The notes: a model not told the origin generated them from the letters alone. Positions 11,313 through 20,271 are shown, counted from the first letter of the stretch. The stretch: DNA of 64,000 bases from Betaproteobacteria bacterium (GCA_016192065.1 JACPUX010000034.1:1-64000); one strand, 5' to 3'. Made by a program: numbers and translations.

Positions 11313-12596
11313 ATGTGCTGTCATCCCCGCGTTTTGCTGCTCGTGCTGATGCTTTTTCTTGCCCGGCCGGGCCTGGCACAACTCACCATTGAAATCATCG
11401 GAGGCGGCGCCAACCAGATACCCATCGCCATCGTTCCCTTTGGCAATGAACTGTCCTACCCCCTGGGCATAAGCGGTGTCGTCGGGGCGGACCTGCAACG
11501 CAGCGGCCTGTTCCGTCTGGTCGACAGCACCGGCATCTCCCCCAGGCCGACCGATGCGCCGGAAGTCCGCTACCCCGATTGGTCGACCCGCGGGGCGGAA
11601 GCGCTGCTGATCGGCCAGATCCTGCCGCTGGCGGGCGGGGAAGTGGAAGTGCGCTTCCGACTGCTTGACGTGATCAAGCAAACGCAGCTTGCCGGCTACA
11701 GTTTCGTGGTCTCGCCCAAGCAGTTCCGCGCCACCGCGCACAAGATCGCCGACGTGGTCTATGAAGCCCTTACCGGGGACCGCGGTGTCTTCAGCACCAA
11801 GATCGCCTACATCACCAAGGCGGGGCGAAGGTTCGAACTGCAGGTTGCCGATGCCGACGGCTATAACGCCGAGACCGTGGTCACCTCCAACGAGCCCCTG
11901 ATGTCTCCGGCCTGGTCACCGGAAGGCCAACAGATCGCCTATGTCTCCTTCGAAAACCGCAAGCCGGTGGTTTATGTGCAGCACCTCGCTACCGGCAAGC
12001 GCAGCATGGTGGCGAGCTTTCGCGGCAGCAACAGCGCGCCGGCCTGGAGCCCGGACGGACAGAAGCTCGCCGTGACACTGTCTAAAGACGGCGGTTCGCA
12101 GCTCTTCCTGATGAACGCCGACGGCAGCAACATCGAGCGCCTGCTGAGTTCGGGAGGCATCGATACCGAAGCCTATTTCTCGCCCGATGGCGAATCGCTG
12201 GTGTTCACCTCGGATCGCGGCGGCAGTCCGCAGATCTATCGTCTGAGCTTGGCGACCCGGTTGGTCGAACGGGTTACCTTCGAGGGCAGCTACAATACCT
12301 CGGCGCGCTACGCTCCCGACGGCAAGAGCATCGTGTTCGTGCGCCGCGAGGGAGGCCGCTTGAGCATCGCGGTACAAGATCTCGCGAGTCGTCAGGTGCA
12401 GGTTCTGACTTCGGGCCACGCCGACGAGTACCCAAGCTTCGCGCCCAATGGCAAGATGGTCCTCTATGAAGCCGACTCTGGCGGGCGTGGTATATTAGCC
12501 GCTGTCTCCAGCGATGGGCGCGTGAAGCAGCGCCTGGTCGCAGCCGGCAGCGATGTGCGGCAACCCGCCTGGGGACCACTACCCAAAAACCCCTGA
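11313..12596 (+). CDS. tolB: Tol-Pal system beta-propeller protein TolB
   Basis: TolB is the periplasmic component of the Tol-Pal trans-envelope complex that supports outer-membrane constriction. The 427 residues begin with a signal peptide (hydrophobic LLLVLMLFLARPGLAQ). Then comes the TolB N-terminal domain (about 20-165) and WD40-like TolB propeller blades (repeats such as SPAWSPEGQQIAYVSFE, SAPAWSPDGQKLAVTLS, ARYAPDGKSIVFVRRE). The end QPAWGPLP is typical. The ATG at 11313 is chosen because the signal peptide begins there; a TTG at 11298 is less likely. It is followed 19 bp later by pal and then cpoB. tolQRA are not in the window upstream; a glycosyltransferase occupies that side. Confidence 0.96.
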   Translation: MCCHPRVLLLVLMLFLARPGLAQLTIEIIGGGANQIPIAIVPFGNELSYPLGISGVVGADLQRSGLFRLVDSTGISPRPTDAPEVRYPDWSTRGAEALLIGQILPLAGGEVEVRFRLLDVIKQTQLAGYSFVVSPKQFRATAHKIADVVYEALTGDRGVFSTKIAYITKAGRRFELQVADADGYNAETVVTSNEPLMSPAWSPEGQQIAYVSFENRKPVVYVQHLATGKRSMVASFRGSNSAPAWSPDGQKLAVTLSKDGGSQLFLMNADGSNIERLLSSGGIDTEAYFSPDGESLVFTSDRGGSPQIYRLSLATRLVERVTFEGSYNTSARYAPDGKSIVFVRREGGRLSIAVQDLASRQVQVLTSGHADEYPSFAPNGKMVLYEADSGGRGILAAVSSDGRVKQRLVAAGSDVRQPAWGPLPKNP

Positions 12597-12615
12597 ACCG
12601 GATCGAGGAGAGATC

Positions 12616-13146
12616 ATGCCAAAGTTTTTACCCGCCCTGCTGGCGAGCCTGCTGCTCGCCGCCTGTCAAAGCACGCCAACCACCACCGCGCCGGTGGACG
12701 AGCGCAGCACCGCGCCCGGCACGACCGCTGTGCCGGCGGCATCGAGCAGCACTCCGGCGGCGAGCGTAACCAGTCTGGGGATCAATCCGCTCAAGGATCC
12801 CAACAACATTCTGTCCAAGCGCAACGTCTACTTCGATTTCGATTCCTTTATCGTGAAGGAAGAGTACAAGGCCCTGGTCACCGCACACGCCAAATATCTG
12901 GCCGGCAACAAAGGCGCGAAAATGACCATTCAAGGCAATGCCGACGAACGCGGCACTCATGAATACAACCTCGCGCTTGGGCAAAAGCGCGCCGATGCGG
13001 TCAAGAAGATGATGATCCTGCTGGGCGCCACCGAAGCACAGGTCGAGACCGTGAGCTTCGGCAAGGAAAAGCCGCGCAACCCCGGACACGACGAAAGCGC
13101 CTGGGCTGAGAACCGCCGCGACGATGTTGTCTATCAAGGCGAGTAA
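12616..13146 (+). CDS. pal: Peptidoglycan-associated lipoprotein Pal
   Basis: Pal is the outer-membrane lipoprotein of the Tol-Pal system and binds peptidoglycan meso-diaminopimelate. The 176 residues start with a lipoprotein signal whose lipobox LLAAC places the lipidated Cys at residue 17. A Thr/Pro/Ala-rich linker follows to about residue 65. The OmpA-like domain carries VYFDFDSFIVKEEY and GNADERGTHEYNLALGQKR, with the conserved D and R of the diaminopimelate pocket. A GAGGAG Shine-Dalgarno lies six bases before the ATG. It lies between tolB and cpoB. Confidence 0.97.
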   Translation: MPKFLPALLASLLLAACQSTPTTTAPVDERSTAPGTTAVPAASSSTPAASVTSLGINPLKDPNNILSKRNVYFDFDSFIVKEEYKALVTAHAKYLAGNKGAKMTIQGNADERGTHEYNLALGQKRADAVKKMMILLGATEAQVETVSFGKEKPRNPGHDESAWAENRRDDVVYQGE

Positions 13147-13151
13147 AGTCG

Positions 13152-14024
13152 ATGCGCGCAGCTCTTGCCCGTCTGGTCGTCGTCGTCATGCTCGTGGCCG
13201 CAGGCAACACCATGGCCGGCCTGTTCGATGACGAGGAGGCCAGGCAGCAAATCGCCGATCTCAAGAAGCAGGTCGGCGAGCTGCATCGGGCCATGGATGC
13301 GCGTGTGGTCTCGCTGGAAACGGCCCTGCGCGCGCAGGGCCTGATCGACCTCTTGAATCAGGTCGAAGCCTTGAAGAGCGATTTGTCCAAACTGCGCGGG
13401 CAGATCGAAGTGACGAGCTACGAAATCGAGCAGGCGCAGAAACGACAGCGCGATCTCTATGTCGATCTCGATACGCGCCTGCGCAAATTGGAGACCGTGC
13501 CCCAAGAGCCGGCCCAAGCGCCGGGTGCCGCGGTCGATCCGAACACACCACCGCCTTTGCCGCCGACCATTTCGCCCAATGTCGCGGCAACCCCCATGCC
13601 CAAGCTGCCGCCCTCGGGAAATACCAGAACGGTGGCGGAGGCTGCGGTCTCTTCGGAGCAGCAGGCTTATGATGCCGCCAGCGAGCAGTTCCGGGCTGGC
13701 AAGTACCCCGAGGCGCTGGCGCAGTTTCAAGCCTTTCTGAAGACTTTCCCCAAGAGCCCCTTGGCGCCCAGCGCCCAATATTGGGTGGGCAACGCCTATT
13801 ATGCGCAGCGCGATTTCGCCGCGGCGATCGCCGCACAGCGCGCATTGATTCGTGGTTTCCCGGATAGCCAGAAGGCCCCGGACGCCTTGCTCAACATCGC
13901 CAGCGCGCAAACCGAGCAAGGAGACGCGGCGGCGGCGCGCAAAACCCTGGAGGAATTGCTCGCGCGCTATCCGCAAGCGGAAGCCGCCGACAAGGCCAGG
14001 AAGCGTCTGGCTGGCGCGCGCTGA
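13152..14024 (+). CDS. cpoB: Cell division coordinator CpoB (YbgF)
   Basis: CpoB is a periplasmic protein that couples Tol-Pal to PBP1b activity at the septum. The 290 residues begin with a signal peptide cleaved after about residue 22 (NTMAG). A coiled-coil trimerisation segment (about 28-115; repeated L/I heptads such as ADLKKQVGELH) is followed by a Pro-rich linker. Three TPR-like repeats (about 170-285) include AYDAASEQFRAGKYPEAL and YWVGNAYYAQRDFAAAIA. It starts six bases after pal, which matches the usual tolB-pal-ybgF order. Confidence 0.93.
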   Translation: MRAALARLVVVVMLVAAGNTMAGLFDDEEARQQIADLKKQVGELHRAMDARVVSLETALRAQGLIDLLNQVEALKSDLSKLRGQIEVTSYEIEQAQKRQRDLYVDLDTRLRKLETVPQEPAQAPGAAVDPNTPPPLPPTISPNVAATPMPKLPPSGNTRTVAEAAVSSEQQAYDAASEQFRAGKYPEALAQFQAFLKTFPKSPLAPSAQYWVGNAYYAQRDFAAAIAAQRALIRGFPDSQKAPDALLNIASAQTEQGDAAAARKTLEELLARYPQAEAADKARKRLAGAR

Positions 14025-14050
14025 TTGCCGTTTAGAAGTACTTCACCCGC

Positions 14051-14743
14051 ATGAGCCCCGCCCCATCTGCCGCGCCTGCCGCGGTGATCCTGCTTTCCGG
14101 CGGGCTTGATTCCGCGACCGTGCTCGCCGCCGCGCTGGCCCAGGGTTACGCGGCACATGCCCTGAGCTTCGATTACGGACAACGGCACCGGGCCGAACTC
14201 GTCGCCGCCAAGCACCTGGCCGAAGCGCTCGGGGCATGCAGCCACCGCTTGGTCCAGCTCGATCTGTCGCAACTCGGTGGTTCGGCGCTGACTGATGCGC
14301 GCATGGCCGTGCCCGAGACTCCCGCGCCAGGCATTCCGGTAACCTATGTGCCGGCGCGCAATACCGTGATGCTTTCCTTCGCGCTCGCCTACGCGGAAGT
14401 GCGGGGCGCAGGCGACATTTTCATCGGCGTCAACGCCGTGGACTATTCGGGCTACCCGGATTGCCGCCCGGAATACATCACCGCCTTCGAGCACATGGCC
14501 AACCTGGCGACCAAGGCGGCCATCGAGGGCCGTCCACTGCGCCTGCACACGCCCTTGCAGCATCTCTCCAAGGCCCAGATCATCGGCTTCGGCCATCGCC
14601 TGGGCGTGGATTATTCGCTCACCGTTTCCTGTTACCAGGCCACCGAGTCGGGCGCTGCTTGCGGCCGTTGCGACGCCTGCCGGCTGCGCCGCGAGGGTTT
14701 TCGCGCGGCCGGTTTGGCCGATCCGACGCGCTACGCCACTTGA
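14051..14743 (+). CDS. queC: 7-cyano-7-deazaguanine synthase QueC
   Basis: QueC makes preQ0 from 7-carboxy-7-deazaguanine, ammonia and ATP, for queuosine in tRNA. The 230 residues hold the PP-loop ATPase motif [13 protein letters not shown] near the N-terminus and [15 protein letters not shown] in the middle. The C-terminal zinc cysteines are SCYQ...[11 protein letters not shown]. It is cytoplasmic. It starts 26 bp after cpoB, an order frequent in Proteobacteria. No preQ1 riboswitch is visible. Its stop overlaps the mutY start. Confidence 0.96.
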   Translation: MSPAPSAAPAAVILLSGGLDSATVLAAALAQGYAAHALSFDYGQRHRAELVAAKHLAEALGACSHRLVQLDLSQLGGSALTDARMAVPETPAPGIPVTYVPARNTVMLSFALAYAEVRGAGDIFIGVNAVDYSGYPDCRPEYITAFEHMANLATKAAIEGRPLRLHTPLQHLSKAQIIGFGHRLGVDYSLTVSCYQATESGAACGRCDACRLRREGFRAAGLADPTRYAT

Positions 14744-15783
14744 GCCAGAAAACCTCCTTTGCCGGGCAGCTCATCGCCTGGCAGAAGCGGCATGGGCGAC
14801 GAAATCTGCCCTGGCAGGGGACGAACGACCCCTACCGCATCTGGGTGGCCGAGATTATGTTGCAGCAGACCCAGGTTGCCACGGCGATTCCCTATTACCA
14901 ACGCTTCGTCCGGCGCTTCCCTGACCTCGCCAGCCTGGCGATGGCCCCGCTGCAAGATGTGTTGGCCTTGTGGGCGGGCTTGGGGTACTACACCCGCGCG
15001 CGCAATCTGCATCGCGCCGCAAGCCAGGTCGAGCAAGAGTCCAAGGGACAATTCCCGCGTGACTTTGCCGCCCTGAAGGCGCTCCCCGGGGTAGGACGAT
15101 CCACCGCCGCGGCCATTGCCGCCGCCGCGTTTGGCGAACGGCAGGCGATTCTCGACGGCAACGTCAAGCGCGTGTTGACGCGCTGTTTCGCCATCGCCGG
15201 CGACCCCGCAGATCGCGCCGTGGAAAACCAACTCTGGGAACTTGCCGAGAAACTGTTGCCTGAGCGCGAGATCGTCGTTTACACCCAAGCATTGATGGAT
15301 CTGGGTGCCACCGTCTGCACCCCCAACAATCCGGCCTGCGGGCTCTGTCCGCTCGCCGCGCGCTGCCAGGCCCGGGCTCGGGATCTGGTCGCGTTCCTGC
15401 CAGCACCGCGGCCAAGGAAGACTTTGCCTGAGCGTGAGCTTACGCTGCCGCTGGTGGTCGCTGCCGGAAATGTACTCCTGGAGCAAAGACCTCCCACAGG
15501 TATCTGGGGCGGGCTGTGGTCGCTTCCTGAGCTATCCGCCGACACCTCAGCCGCCACCATGCTCGCGCCGATACTGAGAATGGGCGCCGTCGCGCCGCAG
15601 CCCTTGCCCGTCATTCGACATCGCCTCACCCATTTTCGGCTCCTGCTGCACCCGGTCTTGTACCGCCTCGACCAGCCCCTCATGGCGCTCGGAGAACCTG
15701 GACGGGCCTGGTTCAGCAAGACGGCGCTCACTCGTATCGGTATGCCCACGCCGATCGCCAAACTGCTGCGCGGGGTGCTTTGA
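14740..15783 (+). CDS. mutY: A/G-specific adenine DNA glycosylase MutY
   Basis: MutY removes adenine mispaired with 8-oxoguanine. With the TTG at 14740, which overlaps the queC TGA, it has 347 residues, the normal length. Visible landmarks are catalytic Glu38 ([12 protein letters not shown]), the helix-hairpin-helix [12 protein letters not shown], and catalytic Asp139 ([10 protein letters not shown]). The [4Fe-4S] ligands are Cys193, Cys200, Cys203 and Cys209 (C-x6-C-x2-C-x5-C). The C-terminal NUDIX-like 8-oxoG recognition domain covers about 230-345. The TTG start is chosen because no ATG lies near the conserved N-terminus; coupling to queC is likely. Confidence 0.95.
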   Translation: MSQKTSFAGQLIAWQKRHGRRNLPWQGTNDPYRIWVAEIMLQQTQVATAIPYYQRFVRRFPDLASLAMAPLQDVLALWAGLGYYTRARNLHRAASQVEQESKGQFPRDFAALKALPGVGRSTAAAIAAAAFGERQAILDGNVKRVLTRCFAIAGDPADRAVENQLWELAEKLLPEREIVVYTQALMDLGATVCTPNNPACGLCPLAARCQARARDLVAFLPAPRPRKTLPERELTLPLVVAAGNVLLEQRPPTGIWGGLWSLPELSADTSAATMLAPILRMGAVAPQPLPVIRHRLTHFRLLLHPVLYRLDQPLMALGEPGRAWFSKTALTRIGMPTPIAKLLRGVL

Positions 15784-15839
15784 TGCCTGGACGCGCAATT
15801 ATTCTTCGCAACCAGCCAGTTGCGCGCGACGGCACTTCC

Positions 15840-16625
15840 CTAGCGGCTCGCTTCCCAGTCATGCCCATGGGTATGCACGTGGGTCAGCCCCGCGTGGCGG
15901 TGCCGATGCCGGTGCACTAAATTGGCCGCTTCGAGCAACTCGCGGTCGCGCAGCACCTCGGCCACCGTGCCGTCATGCAGCAAGCGTCCGCGTTCGCCCA
16001 GGACCAGCGCGCGATCTCCCAGTTCGGCCGCCATCGACAGGTTGTGGGTGCTGACCAGCACGGTCTTGCCGCAGTCGAGCAGATAGTCGACGAGCCATCC
16101 GGCAGTGCGGGGGTCCAGGCTGGCAGTGGGCTCGTCGAGCAAGAGCACTTCAGGATCGAGGGCGAGAATAGAAGCCAGCGCCACCTTTTGCTTTTGTCCG
16201 CCGGAAAGCCGAAAGGGCGCGTGCTCGAGCAAGGCGTCCAAGCCCAGCGCCGTCGCCCAACGGACGGCGCGTTCCTGGGCGTCGGCCCAAGCCAGTTGCC
16301 GCGGCCCATAGGCGATTTCGTCGCGCACCGTGGGATTGAATAACATCGCTTCCGGGTGCTGAAACAACAGCACCACTTCGCCGCGAAAGCGTCGCGCAAA
16401 AGCCCCAGTTCGCAATCGCGTCGGCGAGACCTCGTCACCGCGGTAGCGGCAACTCCCCGAGCTTGCCGGCAGCAAGCCGTTGGCAATCTTGAGCAGAGTC
16501 GATTTGCCGCAGCCATTGGCGCCGAGCAGAACCACTTTCTCGCCGGCCAGCACCTTGACCGAGAGATCCTCGATCACGCATTGACCTTCCGGCCAACTGA
16601 AGCCGAGGCGTTCGAATTCGATCAT
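15840..16625 (-). CDS. Nickel/cobalt ECF transporter ATP-binding protein
   Basis: This 261-residue cytoplasmic ATPase powers the ECF-type metal transporter. Walker A is LLGANGCGKSTLL (about 34-46), the Q-loop is LLFQHPEAMLF, the signature is LSGGQKQKVALA, Walker B is LLLDEPTASLD, and the switch His is in VSTHNLS. The C-terminus is strikingly His-rich (HRHRHRHAG then THVHTHGHDW), suggesting Ni/Co binding or metal sensing. The ATG overlaps the stop of the CbiMQ-like gene by four bases. CbiO and NikO cannot be separated by sequence; NikK/NikL-like neighbours favour nickel. Confidence 0.92.
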   Translation of the reverse strand: MIEFERLGFSWPEGQCVIEDLSVKVLAGEKVVLLGANGCGKSTLLKIANGLLPASSGSCRYRGDEVSPTRLRTGAFARRFRGEVVLLFQHPEAMLFNPTVRDEIAYGPRQLAWADAQERAVRWATALGLDALLEHAPFRLSGGQKQKVALASILALDPEVLLLDEPTASLDPRTAGWLVDYLLDCGKTVLVSTHNLSMAAELGDRALVLGERGRLLHDGTVAEVLRDRELLEAANLVHRHRHRHAGLTHVHTHGHDWEASR

Positions 16626-17965
16626 CGCCGGAGCACTCCGAAGCGGCGACGCGGGACGCGCACCGCCCGCCAGCTCGCCGCCCGCGGAGTCCCGGGAGCG
16701 GCAAGCGTCGTCGCACCCTCCGCGAAGGCACCGCGCGACCGCATGGCCTGTGCCGCTTCGTTGGCCATGGCGACCGACTTGTCGAGCAGATGTTGGGCCT
16801 GGGCGGCGGCGTGCCGGGTGCGATCGGTGAACGCCGGCTCGCGTATGCTGCGGCTTCGCAGAGCCAGACCAAAATCCGCCACCAGACGCGTGAAGACCTG
16901 CACCTGTCCAGCCGCCAGGGTGAGCACCAGGCGCAAGGTGGGCGAGAACGATGCGGCCTCCAGGAGATTCACTCGGGCAACGAACCAAAACCCCAGGAAG
17001 ACCAGCAAAAGCACTCGCAGATTGATCAGCAGCAAATAGCGGGCCGAGAAATGGTCTTGCGAAAACGCCAGCAGCAAGTAGCCGACACTCACCACCAGGT
17101 TGAATGTCAGCACGCCCAAGCAAGCGCGTCGAAGCAAGATCCAGCGTTTGGAGCCGCTTGCGACCAGGACCAGCATCAGCAAGCTGGCCAGCAACCAAGG
17201 CTGCTGGAGCAAGCTCACGGCCAGTACCGCGGCGAGGTAAGCGAGCAATGCCAGGCGCGGCTTCCGCGCGGCGCCATCCCGCCAACCCGGCGCAAAGCCG
17301 CTGCCGCCGGAGCTTTTCGCGGCCGGCAAGCACCAGCGACGCGTCTGGGCAAAACGCCAAACCAGAACGGTCAGCATGGCCTCGCCCAGAGCGATGGCGA
17401 GGTGGGGCAGAACCACCGCAGGCAAGGTGATGCCGGGGCCAAAGGGAAAGAACAGTGGGCTGCCATCGTCGGCAACGGCGATCAGGGGCTGCGCCCCCAG
17501 GACCAGCGCGACTATGATCGCCGGCAGGACCACCGAAACCCACGCGGCCAGCGCCACCGCGCCGGTCTCATGCAGGCCACGCAGCGCTCGGAAGACCGCC
17601 GCGGCACTGGCCGCCCCAAGCAAACCCAGGCCCAGGGCATTCACCGGCAGTGCGGTGATGCCGCCCGCACCGAAGAGTAGCGCCTGCATGAGCAGTACCA
17701 GGCTATAGGCGAGAAATGCCAGACGCACACCGAAGAGCAGCGCCAACATTGCCACCCCCAGGACGTGGCCGGAGGTGCCCCCGGGGATGGGAACCATCAT
17801 GAGACCCAGGCCATAGGCCAGGGCGGTCATGGCCGCCAGCCGCGGCACCAACTCCTCGTCCAGGCGGTCGCGCAAGCCGCGCGCGGCCCAAGCCCAAGCC
17901 GCCGCGGCCAAACCGAAAGCCGGCAGATAGGTCTGGGGAGCAAGGAAGCCGTCGGGGATGTGCAT
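16622..17965 (-). CDS. Fused CbiM/NikM-CbiQ/NikQ nickel/cobalt permease
   Basis: This 447-residue membrane protein joins two normally separate ECF subunits. Residues 1 to about 215 are the substrate-binding CbiM/NikM unit. It starts MHIPDGFL, where the N-terminal amine and His2 form the metal site, followed by seven or so hydrophobic helices and GTSGHVLG. Residues about 230-430 are the CbiQ/NikQ coupling T-component, with AQAMRSRGAF carrying the Ala-Arg-type ATPase-coupling motif. The linker (about 215-235) is Gly/Ser-rich. The gene lies directly before the ATPase gene, with translational coupling. A sequencing frameshift is not needed to explain the fusion, since the frame is open throughout. 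Confidence 0.88.
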   Translation of the reverse strand: MHIPDGFLAPQTYLPAFGLAAAAWAWAARGLRDRLDEELVPRLAAMTALAYGLGLMMVPIPGGTSGHVLGVAMLALLFGVRLAFLAYSLVLLMQALLFGAGGITALPVNALGLGLLGAASAAAVFRALRGLHETGAVALAAWVSVVLPAIIVALVLGAQPLIAVADDGSPLFFPFGPGITLPAVVLPHLAIALGEAMLTVLVWRFAQTRRWCLPAAKSSGGSGFAPGWRDGAARKPRLALLAYLAAVLAVSLLQQPWLLASLLMLVLVASGSKRWILLRRACLGVLTFNLVVSVGYLLLAFSQDHFSARYLLLINLRVLLLVFLGFWFVARVNLLEAASFSPTLRLVLTLAAGQVQVFTRLVADFGLALRSRSIREPAFTDRTRHAAAQAQHLLDKSVAMANEAAQAMRSRGAFAEGATTLAAPGTPRAASWRAVRVPRRRFGVLRR

Positions 17966-18024
17966 GTCTTTGGAGTAAGGCTCGTGGATTGGAGACGGAC
18001 CGGAGTCGTGGACTGAAGTCGGCG

Positions 18025-19041
18025 TCAGAAGAGCAGGGAGGCCGCGAGCAAAAGGCGGTATTTCTCCAGGCCCTCGGCGCCTTGCTGGGTACTAAGCTCG
18101 TTAAGCCCCTTCCAGATCGCCTTCTTCACACCCATGGCGAGGCTGAGCTTGTCCCAATAGACGCGCACCCCGGGCACCGCGTAGAGCATGCGCCCGCCGG
18201 TGCCCTGCTCGCCGACGCCGTCGACCACGTCGCGGCCGAGCTGAAGGTATTGCAGCTCCAGGCTGAGGTCGGCGCGCAGCTTCTTCTCCGGGTTGGTGTG
18301 GATCCTGTAGGCCAGCCCGCCATTCAGTCTCACTTCGCGGCCGAAGCGCGTAGCGAAGTCGGTGCCGTTGGTGTGCTCAGTGTGGTAGCGGTAGGTCTTG
18401 AACCAAAGGGTCGATGCCTCGGCATTGAAGGTCAGCTTGTCGCTCACCATCTTCGTCGCGGTCAGGCCAAGCGTGTACGACGGCTTTCCGAAACCGGTGG
18501 ACATGCCCGGGTCGATCGAGCCGTCGGGCAGGCGAGTGTTGGGCCGACCGGTGGGCAGAGTCAGTCCGCCGAAAAAAGTGAAGTGCCAGTCCTCGAGTTC
18601 GTCGAGGCTCTCGTTCTTCGGCACCAGCGAGAAGGCCTTGCCATCGTGGCGCAAGCCGATCTGGCCAAGCATGGAGAGGTCGGCGAAGCCGCGCGTCTTG
18701 AAGCCGCCAGATTCGTCCGCCTTGAGGTTGTGCGGCAGGAAGAAATAGCCGGACAACCACGGTGTGAAACCGTGGCCGATGCCAAGCATGGTGAACCGCG
18801 CATAGTCGCCCTCGACTTCTGGCGGCGCCAGGCGGTCGCGCGCGAATTTGGCGTGATCGATCTTCACTGCCAGCAGCGTAGCTCCCTCGGGGAGTACCGC
18901 CGAGGTGGCTGATTCGACCGGCGCGCCGGGCCCCTCCAGCGCGGCGGCGCCCACACCGGCGACGCCGTGGTGGGCCAGGGACGGCGCGGCAGCGAGCGAC
19001 AGCAACAGGGCGAGCGCGCTCCTCATGGATGCTTCTTTCAT
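18025..19041 (-). CDS. Predicted outer-membrane transporter/porin-like protein in the metal-uptake operon
   Basis: The 338 residues start with a signal peptide (RSALALLLSLAAAPSLAHH). Alternating amphipathic strands and a terminal aromatic residue (LLLAASLLF) are typical of beta-barrels. Segments such as GIGHGFTPWLSGYFFLPHN and FTFFGGLTLPTGRPN recall the MetA_deg-type outer-membrane family. A His pair sits right after the signal cleavage site. Position inside the nickel/cobalt operon suggests metal passage across the outer membrane; this is inference. The first ATG overlaps the NikL-like stop (ATGA). A second ATG lies 15 bases later, inside a 15-bp tandem duplication, so the start is ambiguous. 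Confidence 0.65.
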   Translation of the reverse strand: MKEASMRSALALLLSLAAAPSLAHHGVAGVGAAALEGPGAPVESATSAVLPEGATLLAVKIDHAKFARDRLAPPEVEGDYARFTMLGIGHGFTPWLSGYFFLPHNLKADESGGFKTRGFADLSMLGQIGLRHDGKAFSLVPKNESLDELEDWHFTFFGGLTLPTGRPNTRLPDGSIDPGMSTGFGKPSYTLGLTATKMVSDKLTFNAEASTLWFKTYRYHTEHTNGTDFATRFGREVRLNGGLAYRIHTNPEKKLRADLSLELQYLQLGRDVVDGVGEQGTGGRMLYAVPGVRVYWDKLSLAMGVKKAIWKGLNELSTQQGAEGLEKYRLLLAASLLF

Positions 19042-19056
19042 GGATGCTTCTTTCTA
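19027..19056 (-). repeat. Tandem 15-bp duplication at an overlapping stop/start
   Basis: The 15-mer CATGGATGCTTCTTT occurs twice head to tail. On the coding strand it duplicates the AAAGAAGCATCCATG start region, so two in-frame ATGs, each with the same A/G-rich leader, are available for the outer-membrane gene. The NikL-like stop codon lies in the first one. Confidence 0.8.
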
Positions 19057-19466
19057 CGCAGAACAAGTTGCACGAGACCGAACAATGCCAGTAGGATGCC
19101 GACGCCGAGGACCAACTTTGAGCTGCGATCTTCCTCCTCGGCGGCCGGCACGGATTCCGCGGCACGCGGCGGGTTCAGCTTCAGATCGACGCCGTGGCCG
19201 TCCGCAGCAAAGGCACGGAATCGCAGCTCTGCGCTCGCTGGCGGCAGGAACACCGCGCGGCCTTCGGCATCGGTACGGCCAACCTGTTGCGGCTTCTCCG
19301 CGCCCTGGGCGAAGACTTCGTAGGCCTCGAAAGCAAAAGGCTGCCCATCGGCGTAGCGCAAGCGCAGCACCACCGCTTGCTCGGCAGCCACTTGGTGCCG
19401 CACTTCATGCGCGAAACTCGCCGGCACCACCGCGTACAACAGGATCAGTGCGGCCCAGGGCTTCAT
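19038..19466 (-). CDS. NikL-like membrane-anchored nickel transport accessory protein
   Basis: This 142-residue protein has an N-terminal signal (ALILLYAVVPASFAHE), a periplasmic domain of about 85 residues with a beta-sandwich look (VVLRLRYADGQPFAFEAYEV, GRAVFLPP), an acidic linker, and a C-terminal membrane helix ending in a basic RRKKHP tail. This layout fits NikL/CbiL-type helpers of NikMNQO transporters. It overlaps the genes on both sides by four bases. Sequence similarity alone is weak, and the name rests largely on context. Confidence 0.6.
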   Translation of the reverse strand: MKPWAALILLYAVVPASFAHEVRHQVAAEQAVVLRLRYADGQPFAFEAYEVFAQGAEKPQQVGRTDAEGRAVFLPPASAELRFRAFAADGHGVDLKLNPPRAAESVPAAEEEDRSSKLVLGVGILLALFGLVQLVLRRKKHP

Positions 19467-20254
19467 TGCGCGGGCAGGACAAAATTGAGCGTACTCGCCA
19501 ACAACAGGGTGTCGGCCAAGCCGTCCTCAAGGGGCAATTCGATACTGGCGCTCAGGCTTTGCAGGCCGCCACGGCGCAGGCTCAGTACCACCACGCCATC
19601 CTCGCCGCTGGCACCGCGAGTATGCCCGTCGTAAGCCACCGGCACCTGTGCCCGCGGTTTACCCTGGTAGCTGACCCGCAGTTTCAGTTTGTCTCCAGGC
19701 TTCAAGGTCAAGGGGTTTTCAAGTGGGGAGAGCTCCAGGCCCGCACTCAAGGTCAGCGCCAGGGCCGCACTCCACCGATCGATGCGCTTGACGACTTCAT
19801 CGGCGCGCCAGCTCCTGAGCACACCGGCGATTCCGGCCTTGGGCACGGCGCGTGTCTCCCAGGCGGTCTTGGTCCAATAGCCGGAAGAGACCTCCAGCAG
19901 CACCGCGGCACAATCGCCCAAGAGGCGCACTGGGTATTCGCCCACTACCGGAAGCGGGTGCTGCGAGCCCTGCTCATCGGCGCAGAAGGCGGTTCGGACA
20001 AAACCTCGACCATAGGGCACGCGCTCCTCACCCACATGGGCGCCGCTGCGGTGGCCGCGATGCAAAACATAGGCTCCGGCCTCACGATCCAGCCAGAGCT
20101 CGTGGGCTTGAGCCGGGCTGGCCGGCGCGAGCAGTGCCAACACCGTAAGGCCGAGGCACCCCCAGAGCCGTGTGGCGGCGCCCTGCCGCGGGGCGCGCGG
20201 CGGCTCTGGGGGCACGCCGCCGCCGGAAGAGTTCAAGAGGTCGGTATGAATCAT
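19463..20254 (-). CDS. DUF4198 (NikK-like) periplasmic metal-uptake protein
   Basis: The 263-residue protein carries a long N-terminal region ending in a signal segment (LGLTVLALLAPASPAQA). The mature protein begins HELWLDREAG, the hallmark of DUF4198 proteins, which include NikK, with a likely N-terminal His metal ligand. The C-terminal part (LTLKPGDKLKLRVSYQGKP, GASGEDGVVVLSL) is the usual beta-sandwich. It is the first gene of the operon. ATG 20254 is preferred over TTG 20260. Recognition of DUF4198 is good; nickel specificity is inferred from the neighbours. Confidence 0.72.
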   Translation of the reverse strand: MIHTDLLNSSGGGVPPEPPRAPRQGAATRLWGCLGLTVLALLAPASPAQAHELWLDREAGAYVLHRGHRSGAHVGEERVPYGRGFVRTAFCADEQGSQHPLPVVGEYPVRLLGDCAAVLLEVSSGYWTKTAWETRAVPKAGIAGVLRSWRADEVVKRIDRWSAALALTLSAGLELSPLENPLTLKPGDKLKLRVSYQGKPRAQVPVAYDGHTRGASGEDGVVVLSLRRGGLQSLSASIELPLEDGLADTLLLASTLNFVLPAQ

Positions 20255-20271
20255 TTGCAAAACTTCATAAC
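20246..20271 (-). promoter_or_regulatory. Possible NikR-like dyad at the start of the metal-uptake operon
   Basis: On the plus strand GGTATGA and TCATAAC form an imperfect inverted repeat, separated by 15 bases, over the translation start. Enterobacterial NikR sites are GTATGA-N16-TCATAC, so the match is close but the spacing is one base short. Confidence 0.25.

Noticed and set aside
18025-19041. Aromatic degradation transporter
   Set aside because: The MetA_deg-like resemblance is limited to general beta-barrel features, and the neighbouring genes point to metal uptake.
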